From positions 5,845 through 69,844 of the forward strand of contig CAYLRE010000002.1 in NCBI GenBank assembly GCA_964385715.1: a stretch of DNA of 64,000 nt. The letters run 5' to 3'. The notes beneath the pieces are model-generated. The model was given only the letters and a program-made list of their open reading frames with translations, was not told the DNA's origin and did no database searches. The translations under genes and the position numbers were made by a program. The DNA comes from MB-PLM-2 sp964385715 (GTDB lineage: Bacteria; Planctomycetota; Planctomycetia; Pirellulales; UBA7805). The first letter of the stretch is position 1. Every line of letters starts with the position of its first letter. Positions 34,498 to 43,298 of this stretch are shown here, in pieces.

Positions 34498-35055
34498 TTA
34501 AGCCACATGCTCGCCGCAGCGGGGGCAGATTTTGGTGTGTGGACCGTTCTCGCAACTGCAGTTGGGACAAGGCACGACAATCGTTTGCGAACGAGCCAAC
34601 CAGCGCTGATGTTCCTGGAAATGAATCACGTTAGGTGTTCGCAGGGCAAAGGCGCAGGCACTGAAAGCAAACGTCCAGATTATCAAGAGAGGTAACTGGA
34701 TGATTCCCATCTGATTGCCTTCTTTCACAATCACAACGGCCATAAACAACACGAATAGCCACAGCAATACCATCAGCAGTAGCCGTGCCCAATTCTGTCC
34801 CTTGTAGATTAAAACGAGTAACGCGACCTCGAGTCCGATTCGAACCAGATCGTATCGCGTTGCGAGCGACCCGCTGGCAAGCATCGAGAACAGCATGATG
34901 AACAGGCTGAAACCAAGTACCACCAATGCCACCGTGACCACCGTCACGTGGCCACGCTGCACGGCCCCTTCGTCGGCCTCGAAGGCGGCGTCCTGGAATG
35001 CATCCTCCGGCCGATCATCCGGGTCGGTCGCCGGCGTCTCATAGGGATTGATCAT
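34498..35055 (-). CDS. membrane protein with C-terminal zinc ribbon, unknown
   Basis: The ATG at 35055 (MINPYETPATDPDD) has GGGAG 7 bases upstream and gives 185 residues. The NPYETP start is a phrase often seen in small planctomycetal membrane proteins. Four hydrophobic segments span about residues 40-150. The C-terminus carries CPNCSCENGPHTKICPRCG, a zinc-ribbon pair of CxxC motifs. The function is unknown. It overlaps no neighbour; the 174-residue gene upstream ends 17 bases before. Confidence 0.65.
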   Translation of the reverse strand: MINPYETPATDPDDRPEDAFQDAAFEADEGAVQRGHVTVVTVALVVLGFSLFIMLFSMLASGSLATRYDLVRIGLEVALLVLIYKGQNWARLLLMVLLWLFVLFMAVVIVKEGNQMGIIQLPLLIIWTFAFSACAFALRTPNVIHFQEHQRWLARSQTIVVPCPNCSCENGPHTKICPRCGEHVA

Positions 35056-35072
35056 GGTTCGCTCCCACGGCT

Positions 35073-35597
35073 TCATTCCCGGTTAGATGCAGACTGCTGC
35101 TGCCAGAATTCCAAGGCAGCGACAATTTGATCGACGTCATCTTCCGCGTAGAACAATTTTAAGTTCTCGTGTACCAGACCAACAAACCGGGCGACGCAGG
35201 CTGCCTGTGCTGGCGAAAGCACTTTGGCGATTCTCTTTCGCTCCTTACGGTGCGTGAGCGTACTAACCAGGTGGATGCTCGGCGTATCCATGAAGGGCCC
35301 TGTCTCCCGCACATGGTACAGCAAATAAGAAGCAAGATAATACTTGCTCGCCGCCAGCGTCATGTAGACGAACGGGGCGTCTTCACAGCGACTCGGACAG
35401 CCAGGGGCGATCTCGTCGAAGTGCTTGTCGGCGAAGCGGCGAACGATATCCTCGTCCTCCGGGCAGCCGGATTCGGCCAGATTCGACGCGTCCGGTATTT
35501 CCTCATCCGCCCAGGCGGCGAGTATCTGCTGTTCAAATTCCCGGCAGACATCCGGGGATAGATCCGAAGGTTTGTTATTCACCATGTACACTAGCAT
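35073..35597 (-). CDS. hypothetical protein, possibly DUF6714-like
   Basis: The 174-residue soluble protein has FVYMTLAASKYYLASYLLYHVRE (about 80-102) followed by LSPAQAACVARFVGLV. The pattern of an aromatic-rich YYLxxYLLY helix, after an N-terminal AWADEEIP segment, is like the DUF6714 group of uncharacterised proteins. This match is from memory and weak. The start may be at the second methionine (35585). Neighbours do not suggest a role. Confidence 0.5.
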   Translation of the reverse strand: MLVYMVNNKPSDLSPDVCREFEQQILAAWADEEIPDASNLAESGCPEDEDIVRRFADKHFDEIAPGCPSRCEDAPFVYMTLAASKYYLASYLLYHVRETGPFMDTPSIHLVSTLTHRKERKRIAKVLSPAQAACVARFVGLVHENLKLFYAEDDVDQIVAALEFWQQQSASNRE

Positions 35598-35675
35598 CGA
35601 CCATAGATATCCGCTCGGCTCAACTTACCGATTTTTCAAGACGTCGCCCATTGGACAGTCCTCGGTCCCATCTCC

Positions 35676-36290
35676 TTAGTCGGCAAGATACCAGGCGGCG
35701 TAACCGTTCGCAAAACTCACGGTCCCGTCTTCATTAAAGACAAAGGACAATTCGCCCTTGTCGACTTTGTATTCGAGGCAAAGATAGTCCTCGTCTTTAT
35801 CTTCCTCGACGTTCGTCGGAGTCCCAAACATCTCTTCGACGTCCGCCCGCGTTGACTCCGCACTCAGCGGAACCTCGCGACCATGAAACAGCATCTTGCC
35901 GGGAAACGAACTGTCTGCCATGGAACCGGTGTACCAATGCAGCACGAATTCACAGATGCCCCGCGTCTCGAAGGCCATGATCACAAGCCCAAGATCGTCG
36001 TAGTCAAAGTGTTGATGCTCGCCCGTGATCACTTCCGTGGCGGGACCAAGGCGCAGATCACCTAGTCGCCGGGCCGATTGCCCAACGCCAACTCCGTTCA
36101 ACGTAAGTTCGCCTAGGTCGAATTCGAGCCGGGGCTTCGGATCACGCGACCAAGAACGGGACACGCTTGCTCGCCCCGTCAGGCGGTAGAACAGATTCGC
36201 CAGCCAGCCGTCCCTCTTTTGGACGATCTTGCTCTGGACTTTCCGGTCCTCGTCACCAAAACGTTTTGGCTGCATGTCTGCCTCCGTCAT
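35676..36290 (-). CDS. hypothetical protein
   Basis: The 204-residue protein has no signal peptide or membrane segment. Two parts show a similar G-x-S/T...L-G-x-P/T pattern: VGVGQSARRLGDLRLGPAT (about 70-88) and STRADVEEMFGTPTNVEED (about 147-165). The second looks like the turn-helix of SmpA/BamE-type domains, but the rest does not. A beta-rich end (KGELSFVFNEDGTVSFANGY) follows. I do not recognise the family. It is the first gene of the minus-strand run down to 32943. Confidence 0.55.
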   Translation of the reverse strand: MTEADMQPKRFGDEDRKVQSKIVQKRDGWLANLFYRLTGRASVSRSWSRDPKPRLEFDLGELTLNGVGVGQSARRLGDLRLGPATEVITGEHQHFDYDDLGLVIMAFETRGICEFVLHWYTGSMADSSFPGKMLFHGREVPLSAESTRADVEEMFGTPTNVEEDKDEDYLCLEYKVDKGELSFVFNEDGTVSFANGYAAWYLAD

Positions 36291-36422
36291 CGGTGACCTC
36301 CGTGTCTTACGCGAGTTCCGAAAGAATGACCAGCACCCATGCGCGCACGTTCACCCCATCCAACGCGACAGTAGAACGTGTACAGCAGTTGCTGCGGATC
36401 GCAAAACGCTCCGCAGCTACCA

Positions 36423-39400
36423 CTACCGATTGAAGTAGAACGCCGGGCTGTTGATCAACGCCCACACCAGATCCTGGGCTCCAACGAGTCGCGGATTGGC
36501 GGCCATCTGCTCGTGGATCACAAGCTGCTCGGCCAAGCGGCGGTACTCGTCATCCTTGCCGCGGAAGTAGCTCGTCAGGCGACGACGCTGCTCCACGGTT
36601 CGCTCCGCCGGCGGAACTCGGAACACGCGAGCCACCATGTCGGGCAAGCCTGCTCCGGCCAGGTTGGCATCGCTGCGGAAGAAGAAGCCGGTGTTGCCGT
36701 AACCGTTGTTGATCTTGATGAGCAGCGTGTTGCGACCTTCTTTGAGGGTCACTTCCACGCGATCGTCGTCACGACGGACCGGGCGACCGATCTTGTTCTT
36801 GTGAACTTCCTTGCGGTTGAGCCAGACGCGGATACCGTCATCGCTACCAAAGAACAACGTCACCTTACGTTCCTTGGGCGACTCGAGCAAACGAACCATA
36901 TAGTTCGCCGAGTTATCGCCATCGAGCTTGATGATCGTGTTGTCCTTGTAGTCCTCACGTTCCATCCACGTCTTGCCGTTCACCGGACGGGTCAGAAGGA
37001 TGTACTTCGTCTCCGGGAAGAACGATTTGGCAAAGGCCTCGTTGGCGTCCTTCGCCTGCAGCGGGCCAAGGCGGAACCAAGGATTGAACTTCACCTCGCC
37101 ATCGGCGCGCTTGGAGTACTTCTCTTCCCAAACGGGTTGCTCGGCATCGAGTCGTTCGATCGACTTGGCGATTGCGTCACGAGTGGCAATCAAGGCACTG
37201 TCGTCGAGCGGCGTCTGCAAGAGTCGCACGCTGGCCTCAAGTTCTCGCCGCGTAGCGGGCCGATTGAGGACTCGCATGTAGATGGAGTTGACGACCGCCT
37301 CATCGTCCTTGGTGTTGGCGACCAGCTTGGTGATCGCGTTGTCCGGATCGATGATGGCGTTGTTGACCGTCGGACCCATGATCAGTTTCATGACCGGGCC
37401 TAACATCACGCCGGTGGTTCGCTCGCATTCGCAAGCACTTTCTCGCGGCGGACGACCGAACTGATCGAGGAAGCCGTCTTCCAGCTTGTCGCCAGGATTG
37501 ACCATTTCCGCGGCCCGCGATCCGGCCGGCAAACCTGGCAGACGAGCCACTGTACCGGTCACGCGGTGCAGTGTGTCGTAGAGCACTTCGGCCGGCAGGC
37601 GTCGAGCCTTGGCTTTGGTGTAATTGACCGTATCCCCTTCGTTCCACTCGTTTCCGGAGACGCTCAGCTGATAGGTACGCGACTTACAGATGTCGGTCAT
37701 CAACTGCCGGACATTGAAGTTGCTGGCCACGAAACGACGGGTCATTTCATCGAGCAACTCTGGATTGGTCGGCGGGTTACCGGCACGAATGTCATCGACC
37801 GGCTCAATCAAACCAACACCCAATAGATAGCTCCAGATGCGGTTCACATAGGCACGGGCGAAGTAAGGATTCTCTTTATGCGTCATCCAAGCGGCCAATC
37901 GCTCCCGTCGCGATTGGGCGTTGGCATCCTTGGCGACCGTCGGCAGAATCGTTCGCGAGTTCACACCTGCAGCATCCCAATAGACGGTTCCGTCGTACTG
38001 GGCGAAGCTCATGCCTTGAACCGTGGCCCCCTTGGCCAGACCGACCTTCTCGGCGTCGACTTCCAGACGAACCCACTTTCCACTTTCCGGAAGATCGCCC
38101 ACGCGAACACGACCGGCGTCGTTTTGAGCGACATCGGTAAACGGCAGTAGAGCTTCACCCCAATAGGCGCGGTGCTCCCAGCTACCGTCGTCGAATTGCA
38201 GCATCAGCTGCTTCGGCGGGTTGTCCGGATCAAGATAGACATAGGCATACAGTTTGTCGCCATCTCGCATCGTCACGGCGCGAGAAGCTTGATGGAAGTA
38301 ATGCTGGCGGATTCCCTCGCCCGACTGACGACGCGAGTACTTTCCGCGGTAGACGGGAGCCTTGCTCGAATCGACAAAGTCCCAGACGCCTTCGGTGACA
38401 CCGCCGTTGTCCTGCGAATCGTTGATCCAATCGAGATCGGTCCGAATCGCTTCACGCTTCTCGCCGGCACCTGCCTGATCCGCACTCTCGCGAATGAAAT
38501 CGGCAAAGGCGTACGGGAATTTTGGCGGCGTAATGGCGCCGGTGCGATCGTGCGTGATGTCACCTTCGTCCTTGTCATAGATCACTTCCACGAGCGGCTG
38601 ACGTTCTTCCACGGCGGATCCGCCGATCGTCTTGCCCTTGTACATCGGATCGCCGCGACGATCGACTTGGGCGAAGTAAGCGGCCAGGTCGTAATACTGA
38701 TCCTGCGTCCAACGCTCGAACGGATGATCGTGGCACTTGTTGCAGTTGAAGCGAATCGACAGGAACAACTGTGTGGTGTTCTCCATCGTGTTGGCCGGAT
38801 CACGAAGCGTCTTGTAGTAGGCGGCCGGCGGATTCTCGCGAGTCGACCCCTTCGCGGTCAGCACGTCGTAGACGAACTGATCGTAAGGCATGTTCCCTTC
38901 AACCGCGTGGCGAATCCACTTTCGCAAGTCCGAGGCACCACCGCGGCCAAGCACCTTGGCGTTGACCTGCAGCATGTCGGCCCATTTGTTGGTCCAGTGA
39001 TCGACGAAGTCGGGATTGCCCACCAGCTTGTCGACGAGTTCGTCGCGCTTGATGCGGCGATCGCGTTCATCGGTCAGGAACTTCTCGACTTGCTCCGACG
39101 TCGGCGGCAAGCCGGTCAGATCGAGATAAAGACGACGCACGAACTCGGCGTCGGTGCAGACGTCGCTCGGCAGCACCTTCACCTTGCGTTGTTTCTGATA
39201 AACGAGCTTGTCGACGTAGTTGTAGGCCGGCACACCAGGCCAGGCGTAGCCGGTGCGGTCGCCCATCACGTAGATCGGCGTGGCCGCGTAAGATCCCTCG
39301 TAGCGAGCGAGCACCGCCGCTTCACCACGACGCAAAGCGGTAACGAGGCCAGCCTTGTCGATCGAAAGAATTTCAATGTCGCTCGGCTCGATGAATGCTT

Positions 39401-40223
39401 CGCTGGTCACGTCGCGAGTTGTTCCATCGGCGTAGGTGGCGATGACCTTCATCTGCTGGGCCATCTCCGGCAGCGGAATGGTCGCGTCCTTAGGCAGGAT
39501 ATCGATCTTCACCGCGCGGGCGTCGTTCACGTCGAACGTGGAACCGTCGGCGATCCAGCTCTCAAGAATTTCATAATACGATTCGCCCGGCGACATCAGC
39601 ACGCCACCTTGATGCGGTACCGCGCCGGCCGGCTTGAGCAACATCAGGCTCTGCTCTGGAGCGGCCCGATTGAAACGGCGACCGGCCACGTCGTCGGTCA
39701 GCGAGCGAATATCGTAGACCGGATCGTATCCGCGAAGCGAAAGCTTGAAACCATTTTTGCCGTCTTTAGCACCGTGGCAGGTTCCTTGGTTGCAACCTAG
39801 CTTGCCCAACACCGGCTGAACGTCGGTGATGAAGCTCGGGTGATAAGGTGCATCGTAGCCGGTCACGTTCACAGCCAGTTCCACCGACTGATCGCCTAGC
39901 TCAAACTTGACCGCACCCGATCCATCGCCCAGCGGCGTGACCAGGCCGGTCTTGGAAACAGCAACCGCGCCACATTCGCCGGTCTGCTTCACGAAGCGAG
40001 TGATGTCGATTGTCTCGCCGGTGGAAAGCGTACCGGTGAAGAGCAGTTGTCGGTAATCGTGCCGATGTTCCAGCTCGACCGAGGTCGGATCGACCGTGAT
40101 CTTGGTCAGCTTCTTGGGAATCGCGGCGAGGTACTTGTCCTTGGTGACCGCCTGGGCCGACGGGCTGGCGGCCAACGAAGCGATCAGGACACATACTGCT
40201 AGACCGACAGTACGAAACGACAT
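36423..40223 (-). CDS. giant DUF1549/DUF1553 protein with atypical haem-c motif
   Basis: The ATG at 40223 gives 1266 residues with a cleavable signal (LAVCVLIASLAASPSAQA, residues 8-25). The order is: a Big-like domain (about 40-122); a planctomycetal cytochrome-like part with CNQGTCHG (C144, C149, H150; four residues between cysteines); a second Big-like stretch; DUF1549 (about 340-560); a carbohydrate- or lectin-like middle; and DUF1553 from about 790 with a jelly-roll insert (TLFFGSDDGIRVWLN). Such proteins are abundant in planctomycetes and have been linked to polysaccharide or sulfated sugar use. The partner DUF1501 gene that often follows is missing here. Confidence 0.85.
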   Translation of the reverse strand: MSFRTVGLAVCVLIASLAASPSAQAVTKDKYLAAIPKKLTKITVDPTSVELEHRHDYRQLLFTGTLSTGETIDITRFVKQTGECGAVAVSKTGLVTPLGDGSGAVKFELGDQSVELAVNVTGYDAPYHPSFITDVQPVLGKLGCNQGTCHGAKDGKNGFKLSLRGYDPVYDIRSLTDDVAGRRFNRAAPEQSLMLLKPAGAVPHQGGVLMSPGESYYEILESWIADGSTFDVNDARAVKIDILPKDATIPLPEMAQQMKVIATYADGTTRDVTSEAFIEPSDIEILSIDKAGLVTALRRGEAAVLARYEGSYAATPIYVMGDRTGYAWPGVPAYNYVDKLVYQKQRKVKVLPSDVCTDAEFVRRLYLDLTGLPPTSEQVEKFLTDERDRRIKRDELVDKLVGNPDFVDHWTNKWADMLQVNAKVLGRGGASDLRKWIRHAVEGNMPYDQFVYDVLTAKGSTRENPPAAYYKTLRDPANTMENTTQLFLSIRFNCNKCHDHPFERWTQDQYYDLAAYFAQVDRRGDPMYKGKTIGGSAVEERQPLVEVIYDKDEGDITHDRTGAITPPKFPYAFADFIRESADQAGAGEKREAIRTDLDWINDSQDNGGVTEGVWDFVDSSKAPVYRGKYSRRQSGEGIRQHYFHQASRAVTMRDGDKLYAYVYLDPDNPPKQLMLQFDDGSWEHRAYWGEALLPFTDVAQNDAGRVRVGDLPESGKWVRLEVDAEKVGLAKGATVQGMSFAQYDGTVYWDAAGVNSRTILPTVAKDANAQSRRERLAAWMTHKENPYFARAYVNRIWSYLLGVGLIEPVDDIRAGNPPTNPELLDEMTRRFVASNFNVRQLMTDICKSRTYQLSVSGNEWNEGDTVNYTKAKARRLPAEVLYDTLHRVTGTVARLPGLPAGSRAAEMVNPGDKLEDGFLDQFGRPPRESACECERTTGVMLGPVMKLIMGPTVNNAIIDPDNAITKLVANTKDDEAVVNSIYMRVLNRPATRRELEASVRLLQTPLDDSALIATRDAIAKSIERLDAEQPVWEEKYSKRADGEVKFNPWFRLGPLQAKDANEAFAKSFFPETKYILLTRPVNGKTWMEREDYKDNTIIKLDGDNSANYMVRLLESPKERKVTLFFGSDDGIRVWLNRKEVHKNKIGRPVRRDDDRVEVTLKEGRNTLLIKINNGYGNTGFFFRSDANLAGAGLPDMVARVFRVPPAERTVEQRRRLTSYFRGKDDEYRRLAEQLVIHEQMAANPRLVGAQDLVWALINSPAFYFNR

Positions 40224-40556
40224 AGGAAAACTCTCCGTGCGAGATAACTGTAAAGTTGGCAGGTAATGGGGAGGTAGGCTCAGGCGGCGACCGCGCGCAG
40301 GCACGGCGCACTAGTAACCACGTCGCCCGGCACGGGCGCGCGGACTACCCAAGTCCCTTGATTATAACAGACTTACGTCCAACTTGAAGCGTTTGGGAGG
40401 AATTGATGGGCGGCCGTCGAGCTGCCTGCGGACGAGTGCGCAGACAGTGGTCCTCAGTCAGTTCGCCCCCGACCGACCAACTATCGACGTAAGTCTTCAC
40501 ATAACAACAACTTTTCGCGATCAATCAGCGGCCATAGATTGGCCGCCTCCCCGCCC
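40224..40556. other. gap with a long inverted repeat
   Basis: This 333-base gap holds the inverted repeat described at 40370-40495 and a perfect GCGGCCA-TAGAT-TGGCCGC hairpin at 40528-40546. The hairpin lies 10 bases beyond the end of the alpha/beta hydrolase gene, but no T-run follows on that strand. No gene was found. Confidence 0.5.
40370..40495. repeat. 10-bp perfect inverted repeat flanking 106 bases
   Basis: GACTTACGTC at 40370-40379 and GACGTAAGTC at 40486-40495 are exact reverse complements. Outside each arm lies a loosely matching TTAT-containing stretch. The interior has no gene. The layout is that of a small non-coding mobile element, but no target duplication could be shown. Confidence 0.4.
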
Positions 40557-41297
40557 TTACACCACCCGCAGACGCTCGCGGTCGAAGGCGTTGGCGATGA
40601 AGTCGACCGCCGCGGGGACCATGCGGCTGTAGTACTCGAAGCTGTGCCCGCCGCCGGTCGTTTCCATATCGCACGTGAACGGCACGCCGAGCGCCCCCAT
40701 CTTCATGCGGAATCGCTCGCTGCTTTCATGCCAGCGGTGATCGGCCGGGTCGCAACAAAACCAGGTGTGTCGCGGCCAGTAGAGCGGATGAATGTGAAGC
40801 GTGGCCGTATCCTGGCGAGCCGCCTCGGCGTCGCGATACATCAGCGGCAGCGTCTCGTCCCCTTCGGCGAAACGGGTGTTGTAATCGATCGCCGGAGAGA
40901 TCGCCGCGGAAATCGGGAACGTGTCGGGGTACTTCAAAGCCAGTCGCAGCGCCCCCTGCCCTCCCATGCTGGTTCCCATCAAGGCGATCCGCGGCACGTC
41001 GGCGCCGAACCGCCCGAGAATCTCGCCCATCACGTTCTGCCGCACATGCTGCTCGGCCGTAATCGTCTCATCGAACTCGGCACAGATCAGATCGGTCCAC
41101 CAGCTCCGCTGCGTCATGGGGGCGATGACCCGCAGACCGTGGGCATCGAAGGCCTCGGCAAAGGCCGGTTTGTCGACCAGCCGAGTCAGATGCACCCCAT
41201 GCAGATAGATCACCGTATAGCCGTGAGGGCTCGGCTCGGCCGGCTCAAATACGTCGCAGGGGTGCGACGCCACTTCGATTTCGCTCCAGGTACCCAT
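40557..41297 (-). CDS. alpha/beta hydrolase (esterase D-like)
   Basis: The ATG at 41297 (MGTWSEIEVAS) gives 246 residues. The nucleophile elbow is LMGTSMGGQGAL (GxSxGG; about residues 106-117). The oxyanion region is VIYLHGVHL near residue 30, and a late histidine lies in TGGGHSFEYY. The fold and spacing match serine esterases such as S-formylglutathione hydrolase. There is no signal peptide. The substrate is unknown. The gene is divergent from hpt; no ribosome-binding site is apparent. Confidence 0.8.
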   Translation of the reverse strand: MGTWSEIEVASHPCDVFEPAEPSPHGYTVIYLHGVHLTRLVDKPAFAEAFDAHGLRVIAPMTQRSWWTDLICAEFDETITAEQHVRQNVMGEILGRFGADVPRIALMGTSMGGQGALRLALKYPDTFPISAAISPAIDYNTRFAEGDETLPLMYRDAEAARQDTATLHIHPLYWPRHTWFCCDPADHRWHESSERFRMKMGALGVPFTCDMETTGGGHSFEYYSRMVPAAVDFIANAFDRERLRVV

Positions 41298-41416
41298 GAT
41301 CGTAAGATGATACGGCACCGCCGGATGATTGTGGAGCGACCCCCGTTTGGGGCAGAATTGGAGCAACCGAGCACCGGCCAAGTGTGAGCGAATCGACCGA
41401 CAACGAACCCATCACC

Positions 41417-41989
41417 ATGAAAACCCTCCTCACTGCCGAACAACTTGAACAGGGTGTCGACCAGCTGGCCGAGAAGGTAAGGGCTGACTACGCTGACCGG
41501 CCGCTCACGGTGGTGGGGGTGCTCACCGGCAGCGTCGTCTTGTTGGCCGATCTGATTCGCCGGCTCGACATGCCGCTCCGCGTCGGCTTGATTCAAGCCC
41601 GCAGTTACCGGGGCGCAGCCACGCGACCAGGGGAGCTGACGGTCAACGCCGACCTACTGCCGGACGTGAAGGATCGGGACGTTCTTCTGTTGGACGACAT
41701 TTTCGACACAGGCCGCACCTTGGAACGACTCGTCCACGATGTGCGCGAGCTTGGCGCCAGCTCCGTGAAGTCGGCGGTACTGCTGCAAAAGGAAGGTCGC
41801 GCGGAAGTCGAACTGCGGCCTGACTACGTGGCCTTCGATATCCCGGATGAGTTCGTCGTAGGCTACGGTCTCGACTACCAGGACGCCTACCGCAACTTGC
41901 CGTTTGTGGCGGCCTTGAGCGAAGCAGAAATCTCATCGGCCCAAGCGTCGACCTCCACGGCGGATGAGCCTGGCAAGGAGGCATCATGA
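41417..41989 (+). CDS. hpt: hypoxanthine phosphoribosyltransferase
   Basis: The enzyme salvages hypoxanthine and guanine with PRPP. The PRPP loop VLLLDDIFDTGRTL (about residues 93-106 from the ATG at 41417) and VGVLTGSVVLLADL are diagnostic, as are the FVVGYGLDYQDAYRNLPFV end and the RVGLIQARSY segment. A GTG at 41384 would add 11 residues; the ATG gives the more usual length (190). Its stop overlaps the start of the next glycosyltransferase gene by 4 bases (ATGA). Confidence 0.93.
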   Translation: MKTLLTAEQLEQGVDQLAEKVRADYADRPLTVVGVLTGSVVLLADLIRRLDMPLRVGLIQARSYRGAATRPGELTVNADLLPDVKDRDVLLLDDIFDTGRTLERLVHDVRELGASSVKSAVLLQKEGRAEVELRPDYVAFDIPDEFVVGYGLDYQDAYRNLPFVAALSEAEISSAQASTSTADEPGKEAS

Positions 41990-43254
41990 CGGCCGGCGCC
42001 ACAACGGGACCTCGACTGGTACTCGTAACGCGGCGGTTCTGGCCGCTGGTGGGGGGAGCCGAACGGCAGATGGCGTCCCTCGCGGCCGAGCTTCGCAAGC
42101 TCGGTGCCGAGGTCACGATTCTTACCGCCCATTGGGATGTGCGTTGGCCGGCCGAGATCTCGCACCATGGTGTCCGCGTGGTGCGGCTGCCGAATCCGTC
42201 GCTGCGTGGCTGGGGAACGGTTCGTTACATGTTGGCCATCGGCCGCTGGCTTCAAACGCATCGCGACAGCTACGATCTGGTCTACGTCTCGTCGCTTCGT
42301 CACGATGCTTACGCCGCGATTTGTGCACGAGACTTAGGAGTCGGCACGGGCATGAACGCCAGCGGTCCTGCTCCGGTTGTGCTACGGGCGGAAGGCGTCG
42401 GCCAAACTGGCGATGTTCACTGGCAGCATACCGCCACGTTCGGCGGTCGCATCAGTCGGCGTTGTCAAAAGGCGGAAGCGATTGTCGTGCAAAACTCTGT
42501 GGTGGACGAAGAACTCCGCACGGCCGGGTACCAGAGACTCAAGCGAATCAACAACGGGGTCGCCCTGCCGGCAGCGGCGCGAACAGAGGAACAACGGGCC
42601 ACCGCGCGAGCCGACCTTTCTTACGCCAATGCCGAGTTAACCGTAGCGGCCGGAGCCCCTGTGGCCGTCTATACCGGAAAACTTCACGAAACCAAGGGCC
42701 TCGATGCCCTACTCGCCGCCTGGAAGCTGGTCATCGAACAGCAACCACGAGCTCGACTGTGGTTGGTCGGCGACGGCCCAGCAGCCCCCCACTTGGCCAA
42801 CCGCATCGAGCGGCTCGGGCTGCGGCGGCGCGTGCAGCTGGCCGGCACCTTCGACGACGTCGATCAGTTCCTCAAGGCGGCCGATCTGTTCGTGCTGCCG
42901 TCGAGCGAAGAAGGAACCTCGCTTGCACTTCTCGAAGCGATGGCGGTCGGCCTGCCGGTTGTAGTCTCCGATATCGCCAGCTGCCGCCATGTGTTGGGAA
43001 ATGAAGCTGATGGCGATGATTCGCCCGACAAAGACACTGAGCCAGAGACGGCCGAATCGCTAGAGAGTCTACTCGTCGAGAGCGGTAACGCCGATTCCCT
43101 GGCCGCGGCCGTGCTGCATATCTTCGATTCCCCGGAGACGGCCGCTCGCTGGGGCCAGGCGGCCCGACACCGGGTAGGCGAAGCGTTTTCGATTGCTAAG
43201 ATGGCGGAGCAACATTTGCAGCTCTTCGAGCGATTGATCTCCGAGCAACACTGA
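41986..43254 (+). CDS. glycosyltransferase family 4
   Basis: The 422-residue protein has the GT-B layout. The N-terminal domain begins LVLVTRRFWPLVGGAERQMASLAAEL, the usual opening of GT4 enzymes. The C-terminal domain has VYTGKLHETKGLDALL, LWLVGDGP and the E-x7-E motif in SSEEGTSLALLEAMAVGLPVV. It transfers a sugar from an activated donor to an acceptor that cannot be told. There is no membrane segment. It overlaps hpt by 4 bases, and a second GT4 gene follows after 44 bases. Confidence 0.9.
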   Translation: MTAGATTGPRLVLVTRRFWPLVGGAERQMASLAAELRKLGAEVTILTAHWDVRWPAEISHHGVRVVRLPNPSLRGWGTVRYMLAIGRWLQTHRDSYDLVYVSSLRHDAYAAICARDLGVGTGMNASGPAPVVLRAEGVGQTGDVHWQHTATFGGRISRRCQKAEAIVVQNSVVDEELRTAGYQRLKRINNGVALPAAARTEEQRATARADLSYANAELTVAAGAPVAVYTGKLHETKGLDALLAAWKLVIEQQPRARLWLVGDGPAAPHLANRIERLGLRRRVQLAGTFDDVDQFLKAADLFVLPSSEEGTSLALLEAMAVGLPVVVSDIASCRHVLGNEADGDDSPDKDTEPETAESLESLLVESGNADSLAAAVLHIFDSPETAARWGQAARHRVGEAFSIAKMAEQHLQLFERLISEQH

Positions 43255-43298
43255 TCCGCCAGCAAGTCTGACCTCCGATCTTCTGGCGAACGACAACT

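Noticed and set aside
38172..39800. 542-codon plus-strand open frame
   Set aside because: Antisense to the DUF1549/1553 gene; composition is that of reversed coding sequence.
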